Assembly: GCA_019894735.1 (NCBI GenBank)
Contig: JAGXOB010000123.1
Location: forward strand, 1-6,780
Source of the DNA: Promethearchaeota archaeon
GTDB taxonomy: Archaea > Asgardarchaeota > Lokiarchaeia > Sigynarchaeales > SOKP01
Length of the DNA: 6,780 bases
Direction: 5' to 3'
Made by a program: the position numbers and the translations under genes. The notes below the pieces were generated by a model. That model was not told where the DNA came from and did not search any database. It saw nothing but the letters and a program-made list of their open reading frames with translations. This document shows positions 1 through 4,639 of this stretch, piece by piece. How positions within the stretch are numbered: position 1 is the first letter of the stretch; every line of letters starts with the position of its first letter.

Positions 1-169
1 TTTTACAGCTTTTTGAAAGTTTAGTGGGTGAACTAAATAACGACTTTAGAATGGATTAATGGATCATTTATTTTAACATATAGAAAAGCGATTCTTAACT
101 CTAGACTGAGATATTCTTTGATTTGAAGCTTAAATGGGAATAAAATAACCGGTAAAGAATTAAGAATGG

Positions 170-200
170 AAGGCTCTGAATTTAACGAAATTGGAGCCTT
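170..200 (+). other. Stem-loop of unknown role
   Basis: AAGGCTC at 170-176 pairs perfectly with GAGCCTT at 194-200. The inner stem AATTT (179-183) pairs with AAATT (188-192) around an AACG tetraloop (184-187), with one T-G wobble and one bulged G between the stems. No T-tract follows directly on the plus strand; a short one lies at 227-231. It could be a terminator-associated hairpin of a gene to the left, part of a small RNA, or a chance structure. Confidence 0.4.
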
Positions 201-240
201 TACTAAACTAACTTTGATCGATTAACTTTTTATTCAATTA

Positions 241-262
241 AAAATAAATGAAAAAAAGAAAT
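241..262 (-). terminator. T-tract terminator after the small ORF
   Basis: Read on the minus strand, the DNA about 20 bases after the stop of the 51-residue ORF becomes T-rich, with a run of seven T (bases 257 to 251) and further T-runs in the next 15 bases. Runs of T in the non-template strand are the main intrinsic termination signal in archaea. There is no G+C-rich stem. Confidence 0.5.
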
Positions 263-282
263 TAGAAACTCCTAATATTATT

Positions 283-438
283 TTATTCTTTTTTTAACTT
301 TACTCCTGTCCTTTGGATTCCTACTTCTTTACTTTCAGGCATGGGAGTGCCACAATTGTCTTTTTTAGCCTCATTAGCTTTAAAGGCTTTCTCAAGTTCG
401 TCGTCTAATTCTTCATCTGTGAGTTCTTTGTTTGGCAT
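283..438 (-). CDS. Small acidic/basic hypothetical protein, 51 aa
   Basis: Complete ORF from ATG (438) to TAA (283). I do not recognise the protein. It begins MPNKELTDEELDDELEKAFK, an acidic and probably helical segment, then a short middle stretch around residues 29-35 with a single Cys (C29) followed by Gly-Thr-Pro, and a lysine-rich tail. It has no hydrophobic segment, so it should be a soluble cytoplasmic protein. Support for a real gene comes from an archaeal TATA-like element about 39 bases upstream of the ATG, the same spacing as at two neighbouring genes, and from a T-tract after the stop. It follows the reductase gene on the same strand, but 104 bases and two T-tracts lie between them, so it is probably transcribed separately. 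There is no Shine-Dalgarno site. The composition looks like a natural small protein, but function and conservation are unknown. Confidence 0.6.
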   Translation of the reverse strand: MPNKELTDEELDDELEKAFKANEAKKDNCGTPMPESKEVGIQRTGVKLKKE

Positions 439-472
439 ATATTATAAAGAGAACCCGACTTATTTAAGGATT

Positions 473-481
473 TTATTTATA
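473..481 (-). promoter_or_regulatory. TATA-box candidate for the 51-aa ORF
   Basis: Minus-strand TATAAATAA is centred about 39 bases upstream of the ATG at 438. Initiation about 25 bases downstream would give a leader of roughly 14 bases. The setting is AT-rich, so the call rests on the spacing shared with the TATA elements at 1773-1782 and 1863-1871. Confidence 0.4.
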
Positions 482-512
482 AAAAATTGATATATGTAAA
501 ACAAAAATAATG

Positions 513-539
513 AAAAAAAGATTAAGTTTAAGAAAAAAA
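513..539 (-). terminator. T-tract terminator after the glutaredoxin/FTR operon
   Basis: Two runs of seven T on the minus strand (539-533 and 519-513) begin four bases after the reductase stop codon. This is a typical archaeal T-tract terminator and separates the glutaredoxin/FTR transcript from the small ORF downstream. Confidence 0.55.
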
Positions 540-542
540 TAT

Positions 543-908
543 TTATTTTTTAAAATGATCCATAACTGCCTTCTCCTTCTCATAAGACCGTCTTTCTGGA
601 ACATTAACAAATTCTGCGTTTATTGTTTCATAAAAATCTAAGCGTAGGTATAAATTACAATAACACGCTCCAAATTCTTTCACATCATCGGATGCATAAT
701 CACAAGGACAGATAAGATCTCTATCTAATTCTCTATTTCCTGAAGCAAGTCGGCATGGACAAGATTGATAGCCATAATATTTCTTGTTATCTGTTAAACC
801 CTTAAGCAAATCATTCAATGGACCTTGGTCTTTGTTTATAATCCAGTCATTTTTCTGGCTTACCTTCTTTACATATTCTTTCATACCTTCTAATGTTTCC
901 ATGTCCAT
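543..908 (-). CDS. Ferredoxin:thioredoxin reductase-like catalytic subunit
   Basis: A 121-residue protein with the full cysteine signature of the FTR catalytic (beta) chain: CPC at 50-52, CPC at 67-69 and CYC at 82-84. By family precedent, C50, C67, C69 and C82 bind a [4Fe-4S] cluster, and C52 with C84 form the redox disulfide, which takes electrons one at a time from ferredoxin and passes them to a thioredoxin- or glutaredoxin-type partner. Two oddities are seen. The plant/cyanobacterial motif is CPC-X16-CPC-X8-CHC, while here the spacings are X14 and X12, and the His between the last two cysteines is Tyr (Y83). No variable (alpha) subunit is nearby, as expected in non-photosynthetic organisms. 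I chose ATG 908 because a perfect GGAGG lies 8 bases upstream; a TTG at 923 would sit inside that ribosome site. The gene starts one base after the glutaredoxin stop, so the two are surely cotranscribed, and the glutaredoxin is the likely substrate. Confidence 0.88.
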   Translation of the reverse strand: MDMETLEGMKEYVKKVSQKNDWIINKDQGPLNDLLKGLTDNKKYYGYQSCPCRLASGNRELDRDLICPCDYASDDVKEFGACYCNLYLRLDFYETINAEFVNVPERRSYEKEKAVMDHFKK

Positions 909-909
909 T

Positions 910-1227
910 TTAATTTCCTCCAAGATTCATCAATTCTTCATATTGATTTGGATTGTAACCTACAACGTATTTATCATCCCATACTACAAACGGATAAGAA
1001 ATCCTTTCTGGTTTAAATTTCTCTTTCAAAAATTCTAATATTTTGGATTTTTCGCTAATATCAATCCGATCAATATCTACATAACGATATCTAATACCCC
1101 TATCATTTAGCCAATTTTTGCAGCGTTTGCACCATTGGCATGTACTTAGGGTGAAGATTGTGACATTATGTGTGCCGTTTTCACCTTTAACTTCTTGTGC
1201 TAACCTTTCAATAAATTCTGGGAACAT
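910..1227 (-). CDS. Glutaredoxin-like protein, probable FTR partner
   Basis: A 105-residue thioredoxin-fold protein. After an N-terminal helix of about 20 residues, strand NVTIFTL leads to the active site CQWC at residues 30-33, with a third cysteine at C36 (CQWCKRC). A helix follows, then strand RYRYVDID. The cis-proline motif is SYPFVV (P79), and a glycine-containing segment (VVGYNPNQ, 88-95) follows. These are the hallmarks of glutaredoxin/NrdH-type thiol-disulfide oxidoreductases, which reduce protein or small-molecule disulfides in the cytoplasm. The reductase gene follows after a single base, so this is probably the electron acceptor of the FTR-like enzyme rather than a glutathione-dependent protein. 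The last codons, encoding Gly-Gly, carry the Shine-Dalgarno sequence of the reductase gene. A weak AAGG lies 8-9 bases before the ATG. The HEAT gene ends 48 bases upstream, so cotranscription with it is possible. Confidence 0.85.
   Translation of the reverse strand: MFPEFIERLAQEVKGENGTHNVTIFTLSTCQWCKRCKNWLNDRGIRYRYVDIDRIDISEKSKILEFLKEKFKPERISYPFVVWDDKYVVGYNPNQYEELMNLGGN
917..921 (-). promoter_or_regulatory. Shine-Dalgarno site deciding the FTR start
   Basis: Minus-strand GGAGG is followed by an 8-base spacer and ATG at 908. It is built from the Gly-Gly codons just before the glutaredoxin stop (TAA 912-910), one base before the reductase ATG. This fixes the reductase start and points to translational coupling. 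It is the only strong Shine-Dalgarno site I see upstream of any gene in the window. Confidence 0.85.
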
Positions 1228-1275
1228 TTCATATACCTTTTATTTTTAATTATTTTAAATTTACGTTTATTATTA

Positions 1276-1737
1276 TTAGTTTTCACTATTTTTTGCAAGA
1301 TTTTTCTTCCAATCAGGATCTATACACTCAATCGCTTCTTCCGTGAACTTTTTCAAATCGCTCTCACACGATCTTGATAGTATTCCCAAATGCTCCAAGG
1401 CCCTCTTATCTCCAATTTTCATCAAACTCTCAACAACCAAAAACAGAAGACTTTTATCTTGCTCGTTTTCACGTTTTTCTAGTTCTTTTTTCAATAAATC
1501 TACGATAACCATAGTGGCCTTTGCATCTTTAATTTCCCCCATAGCTTCGATAATCCTGCTTATAACTATTGGGTCTTGTTCTGAATTTAAGGCTCTAACT
1601 AATAAGTTTGTAGCCCTTCCCTCTTTAAGATGTCCTATCTGCCTTGCAGCAAAAGCTCGTTCCATTATCTCACCATGAAATAAATTTTTAATGGTGAGAT
1701 TGTATTCACTATCTCGAGAATTAGAATTAGAATCCAT
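1276..1737 (-). CDS. HEAT-repeat protein
   Basis: A 153-residue all-helical protein built of HEAT-type (PBS-lyase-like) repeats. Repeat helices are visible at about residues 24-50 (AARQIGHLKEGRATNLLVRAL), 55-86 (a repeat with AMGEIKDAKA) and 95-121 (ESLMKIGDKRALEHL), with a capping helix at 123-140. These show the usual A-x-x-x-IG-x-[IL]-K/D-x-x-A spacing. Such repeats form a curved solenoid for protein-protein contacts, so a scaffold or regulatory adaptor is the likely role; no catalytic motif is seen. Two cysteines (C124, C138) are present. I chose ATG 1737 rather than a TTG at 1758, because the TATA element at 1773-1782 would start transcription near 1751, downstream of that TTG. It is divergent from the longin/P-loop gene and lies 48 bases upstream of the glutaredoxin gene. 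Confidence 0.8.
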   Translation of the reverse strand: MDSNSNSRDSEYNLTIKNLFHGEIMERAFAARQIGHLKEGRATNLLVRALNSEQDPIVISRIIEAMGEIKDAKATMVIVDLLKKELEKRENEQDKSLLFLVVESLMKIGDKRALEHLGILSRSCESDLKKFTEEAIECIDPDWKKNLAKNSEN

Positions 1738-1772
1738 TAAGTATGTAACATAGAACAAACATTAAAATTTGA

Positions 1773-1782
1773 TTTTTATAAA
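1773..1782 (-). promoter_or_regulatory. TATA box for the HEAT gene
   Basis: Minus-strand TTTATAAAAA is centred about 40 bases before ATG 1737. Start of transcription 25 bases downstream gives a leader of about 14 bases and excludes the upstream TTG (1758) as the normal start. Confidence 0.5.
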
Positions 1783-1862
1783 TTATTAAATCTAAGAATA
1801 TAATTGGTTAATATCAATCCAATTTTAAGGAAAAAACATTTGATATAAAACTAATCGCGTCT

Positions 1863-1871
1863 TAAATATAA
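1863..1871 (+). promoter_or_regulatory. TATA box for the longin/P-loop gene
   Basis: Plus-strand TAAATATAA (within CTTAAATATAAAC) is centred about 38 bases before ATG 1905, giving a predicted leader of about 13 bases without a Shine-Dalgarno site. Together with the opposite element at 1773-1782 it makes the 167-base gap between the two start codons a divergent promoter region. Confidence 0.5.
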
Positions 1872-1904
1872 ACTAGATAAAAACAAATTTCGTTAGATAT
1901 TACT

Positions 1905-2945
1905 ATGCCAAAAGAGGTCATCCTGTGTGTATCATATTTTGATACCACTCTCGGACCCACTACTTTGCATTGTAGTTCCCCACTGAATACTCAGGAGCAT
2001 CCCGATTTAGGTAAAATTCTGGAATTCACTGAAGAAGGAACGTTTATTTTTACTTTTAGAAAGTATCAAACGATTAATCATATTTTTTATATTGATTCAG
2101 AATTTGCGCGAGGGGGAAAAGAATTCTTAATGATAACTTATATGATTAGAGCCGCTTACTTTAAGGACGAAATTACTGATGTTTACAATTATTTGCTATC
2201 TAAAACTCCTGATCTCGAATCTTACGCTTCAGAGCTTAAAAACCTTCAAGAAATTACAGAAATACTACATAACCATAAAAATCGCATAAACCAAAAAAAG
2301 ACTCTTGGTGAAGCATCGAAAAAATTTAAAAAGGAATTCTTTAAGCTCTTCAACAAATATCTAGAAAAAATGAGCCCACAGTTAGATTTAACATCTCATT
2401 TGTTAGATAAAGGTAATTTAAAGAAGATTTATATTTTTGGTCCAAGAAACGCAGGTAAAACGGAACTCGTTAAAAATTTAGAGGTTATTCAATTCCTTCA
2501 ATATAAAAATAACAATATGAAGAGAGATTTATCCAGTAAAATATACGATTTCATTATTGATAACATCGAAGTTTTGACTTACGAATGTGTAGATGATAAA
2601 ACGGATGACGAAAATACGAAATTGTATGAAGATTGTATAGATAATGCTCAAGGCTTTATCTTAATCTTTAACGCCTCCAATAAGGATACCGTTAAAGAAA
2701 CAATTGAAATGTTCCAGTTAGTATTAAATAGATGTCAAGATAAGGGAAATTCTATACCAATACTTATTATTGGTAATAAATTTCACGACAAAGAAGAAAT
2801 CACACCTGAAATGATACTCGAGAACTTCAAGATAAACGAGTTAGCTGAGTGTGGCTTATTAATCCAACCTTATTCTATTAATGTTCTCAGTGATAATGAA
2901 AAAATTATTGAAGCTATACGCTGGCTATTACAACAAATAATTTAG
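1905..2945 (+). CDS. Longin-like domain fused to a degenerate small-GTPase (P-loop) domain
   Basis: A 346-residue protein in three parts. Residues 1-120 have the predicted order strand-strand-helix-three strands-two helices (start EVILCVSYFDTTLGPTTLHC), which is the longin/roadblock-like topology. A charged helical linker spans about 120-165. Residues 172-346 form a Ras/Arf-type domain. Its P-loop is intact: GPRNAGKT at 179-186. The segment IDNAQGFILIFNASNKD (245-261) matches the strand after switch II in Arf and Rag GTPases. Other motifs have decayed: the DxxG position reads ECVD (227-230) with no glycine nearby, NKxD reads NKFH (291-294), and no switch-I Thr is evident. Longin and roadblock domains are regulators or partners of small GTPases at membranes in eukaryotes, and both families are expanded in Asgard archaea. 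I infer a nucleotide-binding switch or pseudo-GTPase scaffold, perhaps working with the divergent HEAT protein. There is no signal peptide or membrane segment. Confidence 0.72.
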   Translation: MPKEVILCVSYFDTTLGPTTLHCSSPLNTQEHPDLGKILEFTEEGTFIFTFRKYQTINHIFYIDSEFARGGKEFLMITYMIRAAYFKDEITDVYNYLLSKTPDLESYASELKNLQEITEILHNHKNRINQKKTLGEASKKFKKEFFKLFNKYLEKMSPQLDLTSHLLDKGNLKKIYIFGPRNAGKTELVKNLEVIQFLQYKNNNMKRDLSSKIYDFIIDNIEVLTYECVDDKTDDENTKLYEDCIDNAQGFILIFNASNKDTVKETIEMFQLVLNRCQDKGNSIPILIIGNKFHDKEEITPEMILENFKINELAECGLLIQPYSINVLSDNEKIIEAIRWLLQQII

Positions 2946-2986
2946 AATATTGTTTCTTGCCTGAATTACTTCAAGAGCACAATATT
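2946..2986. terminator. Hairpin between convergent genes
   Basis: AATATTGT (2946-2953) pairs perfectly with ACAATATT (2979-2986), and TCTTG (2955-2959) with CAAGA (2972-2976), around a 12-base loop. The structure begins directly after the stop of the longin/P-loop gene and lies in the gap before the convergent membrane-protein gene ending at 3010. It is symmetric, so it could act as 3' end or terminator for both transcripts. T-rich sequence follows on the plus strand at 2994-3018. Confidence 0.5.
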
Positions 2987-3009
2987 ATCAAATTACTCTT
3001 TATTTAATC

Positions 3010-3456
3010 TTATTTATAGGGAGACTTCCACTTTTTGAAATAAAGATCATACTTCTTTAGTAAGTCCTTAGGATCTAATTGTCGATCTTCTTGAATAGCC
3101 TTCAATGCTTCAAGAAAAATTTCTGTTTGTAATATTTGAAATTCCTGTCGTTTTAAATCGCTAGTAGTGAGATACCGATTACCTATTTCGTCAGCTTTCA
3201 GTTTGTCCATCGTGTTAATGTTGTAAATATCCATAAAATAACCGATTAAGAATGTGCCAAGCAATAGAATAGGGAAGAAAATTATTAACATCCAAAAACT
3301 TATCTCAAAAGCAAGGGATATCAAGGATATTGCACTGACGGTCGATACCGCAATGGTATAGTAGGACTGACCCATCCTTAGTCGTGACAACTGTTTTCCA
3401 ATAAAATGTGCGCTCTTCACTCTTTTTATTAGATTCGATTTTTTTAATCTTAACAT
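3010..3456 (-). CDS. Two-helix membrane protein of unknown function
   Basis: A 148-residue protein that I do not recognise. It starts with a very basic segment (residues 1-27, many Lys and Arg). Two closely spaced hydrophobic segments follow, at about 33-50 and 54-75, joined by a tiny turn. The rest, from about 80, is hydrophilic and helical (for example QEFQILQTEIFLEALKAIQE, 104-123) and ends in a Lys- and aromatic-rich tail. By the positive-inside rule both ends face the cytoplasm, making a membrane hairpin anchor with a helical cytoplasmic tail that may self-associate. There are no cysteines and no enzyme motif. It converges on the longin/P-loop gene and shares the hairpin terminator with it. 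ATG 3456 is preceded only by AT-rich DNA with no Shine-Dalgarno site. A membrane partner for the neighbouring P-loop protein is possible but purely speculative. Confidence 0.7.
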   Translation of the reverse strand: MLRLKKSNLIKRVKSAHFIGKQLSRLRMGQSYYTIAVSTVSAISLISLAFEISFWMLIIFFPILLLGTFLIGYFMDIYNINTMDKLKADEIGNRYLTTSDLKRQEFQILQTEIFLEALKAIQEDRQLDPKDLLKKYDLYFKKWKSPYK

Positions 3457-3622
3457 AATATTATTTTAGAAGCTATTATTTTAATTTTGATAATATTGAA
3501 AATTTTGTATGATTTATAATATATTTTCATGTGAATTTGATTTGTTATCATATTTCTTCTGTTATTATTTATAGATTAGAAGCTAAATCTTTTTTATTCT
3601 GGGTAGATATAATATAAATATT

Positions 3623-3919
3623 ATGAGTAAAATGCAAGTACCTATCATTATAACTAAAGAAGACTGTCACAGGTGTCATGAGCTAGTTGACTGGCTTAAA
3701 GAACGCGATGTGGAATACATAGAGCGTGATATAGACGATGAGGAATTCACTCATAAGCTATTACATGATGACAACTTCCTTAAAACTTTCTGTGACGCAG
3801 ATGGTTGTGTTGTAAATACGCCAGTAGTAATAATGGATGGTAAATACTGGTTTAAAGAACTCTGGGGTATCTCCGGACTCAGAGAAAAAGAAGCTAAGAA
3901 ACTATTTGGCGTTAAATAA
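3623..3919 (+). CDS. Glutaredoxin-like protein with an extra cysteine pair
   Basis: A 98-residue thioredoxin-fold protein. Strand VPIIIT leads to the active site CHRC (15-18), followed by helix ELVDWLKERD, strand EYIERDID and a cis-proline motif NTPVVIMDGKYW (P67). It therefore belongs to the glutaredoxin/NrdH-like thiol oxidoreductases and should act in the cytoplasm on disulfides. Unlike the paralogue at 910-1227 it has two more cysteines just before the cis-Pro, FCDADGC (C57 and C62), close in sequence to the site that packs against the active-site loop. They could form a second redox pair or bind metal; this is inference. The gene stands alone, with no neighbour on the same strand. The 166 bases upstream are AT-rich with several TATA-like runs, none clearly best, and no Shine-Dalgarno site. 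A seven-T tract follows the stop by 20 bases. Confidence 0.82.
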   Translation: MSKMQVPIIITKEDCHRCHELVDWLKERDVEYIERDIDDEEFTHKLLHDDNFLKTFCDADGCVVNTPVVIMDGKYWFKELWGISGLREKEAKKLFGVK

Positions 3920-3938
3920 GTTAAATGAAGTATAGGTA

Positions 3939-3945
3939 TTTTTTT
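3939..3945 (+). terminator. T-tract terminator of the second glutaredoxin gene
   Basis: A run of seven T starts 20 bases after the TAA at 3917-3919, in the 29-base gap between two convergent genes. It fits an archaeal T-tract terminator for the plus-strand transcript. No clear stem precedes it. Confidence 0.5.
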
Positions 3946-3948
3946 ATT

Positions 3949-4548
3949 CTAAATTTTAAATTCTGCTAATCTTTTTACTACTTTTCTAATTGTTCTTAAT
4001 CCAACTTCATCCTCTTGCACTCCTTCCTTCCCGTTATCTCTGCTCCATAGAGATGCACCCAAATTAGCTCCAAACGCACCACCCGAGACGGGTATGATGT
4101 GATTTTGTTGGTAAAAATCTAAAATGCTTCTGATAGCAATTTCTTGCCCTCCGCTTCGATCTCCCCCTACAGCAAGCGCAATTCCGAATTTGCCCTTAAA
4201 TATGTTAGAGTTTTTAGTAACTAATCCCCGAGTGCGATCTAAAACGGTTTTTAATTGTCCTGAAAGATTACCCTGAAATACTGGTGTGCCTATGAGCAAA
4301 AATTTGGCTTCTTCCAATTTTAAATAAAGTTTTTGAACGTCGTCTTCATTGATACATCCTTTTTTCTCTCTAATACAATAATCGCAGTGCGTGCAATATT
4401 TGATATCTTTTCCTCTTACCGTCCAGAATTCAGTATCAAACTCAAACTTTTCTGAAGCGTAGTTCAAGGCATATTCAACGGCATAGGCAGTTCCTTGTTT
4501 TCTGGGACTTCCGCAGATTCCTAAAAGCAAGTGCTTATTTTCCACCAT
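3949..4548 (-). CDS. Iron-sulfur flavoprotein (NADPH-dependent FMN reductase family)
   Basis: A 199-residue flavodoxin-fold protein of the Isf-like group. The phosphate-binding loop GSPRKQGTA (13-21) follows the first strand LLLGICG, as in FMN reductases. C52, C55, C58 and C65 (CTHCDYC then GC) form the compact four-cysteine motif that binds a [4Fe-4S] cluster in archaeal iron-sulfur flavoproteins. LLIGTPVFQGNLSGQLKTVL (84-103) is the usual second FMN-contact region, and GGDRSGGQE (128-136) the third. In Methanosarcina, Isf takes electrons from ferredoxin and has been linked to reduction of oxygen species; the natural acceptor here is unknown. Length is normal for the family, and all cluster and flavin motifs are intact. 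It is divergent from the HTH-10 regulator, with 91 bases between the start codons, which suggests regulation by it. No Shine-Dalgarno site is visible before ATG 4548. Confidence 0.87.
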   Translation of the reverse strand: MVENKHLLLGICGSPRKQGTAYAVEYALNYASEKFEFDTEFWTVRGKDIKYCTHCDYCIREKKGCINEDDVQKLYLKLEEAKFLLIGTPVFQGNLSGQLKTVLDRTRGLVTKNSNIFKGKFGIALAVGGDRSGGQEIAIRSILDFYQQNHIIPVSGGAFGANLGASLWSRDNGKEGVQEDEVGLRTIRKVVKRLAEFKI

Positions 4549-4639
4549 AGTTATAATATAGCATATTTCTTTATTTATTTATTATTTTTTATTTTTAATT
4601 CTAAAAAATGTTTTAAATTCTTGTTTATTACATATTACG

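Larger units (their letters stand above)
1..282. other. Intergenic or edge region without a credible gene
   Basis: I see no open frame here that looks like a gene. On the plus strand, in the frame starting at base 1, stops fall at 22-24, 34-36 and 124-126; between and after them the frame is open (37-123 and 127-228) and reads like plausible but unremarkable peptide. At about one third G+C, open runs of 29 and 34 codons are not rare. The region holds a good hairpin at 170-200 and, on the minus strand, a T-tract that probably ends the small gene at 283-438. Weak local pairings also occur near 16-47, but in such AT-rich DNA they could be chance. Confidence 0.5.

Noticed and set aside
16..47. 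Nested short inverted repeats near the left edge (AAAGT/ACTTT and TTAGT/ACTAA)
   Set aside because: Five-base stems are expected by chance in such AT-rich DNA, and nothing links them to a known RNA.
124..126. TGA at 124 as a selenocysteine codon, with the 170-200 hairpin as a recoding element
   Set aside because: The idea arose because Lokiarchaeota are known to use selenocysteine, but there is no start codon in the upstream frame, no redox-type context around the TGA, and the hairpin lacks features I could tie to a SECIS element.
909..923. TTG start for the reductase at 923
   Set aside because: The TTG overlaps the GGAGG ribosome-binding site of the ATG at 908, which has ideal spacing.
784..1038. 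Plus-strand open frame of 84 codons
   Set aside because: It lies antisense across the reductase and glutaredoxin genes, whose cysteine motifs are unmistakable; its hydrophobic, Phe-rich product is typical of antisense translation of AT-rich genes.
1343..1678. Plus-strand open frame of 111 codons
   Set aside because: It is antisense to the HEAT-repeat gene, which has a clear repeat pattern and its own promoter; the Ser/Ile/Leu-rich product shows no family feature.
1738..1758. TTG start for the HEAT protein at 1758
   Set aside because: The predicted transcription start (about 1751) lies downstream of it, and ATG 1737 is available; the extra seven residues add no repeat sequence.
3509..3574. 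Plus-strand ORF of 21 codons in the gap before the second glutaredoxin gene
   Set aside because: It is very short, rich in Tyr/Phe/Leu from AT-rich DNA, has no ribosome site, and overlaps the probable promoter region.
4549..4639. Operator palindrome for the HTH-10 regulator in the divergent promoter region
   Set aside because: I found only AT-rich, imperfect symmetry (for example around 4557-4567) that cannot be told from background.
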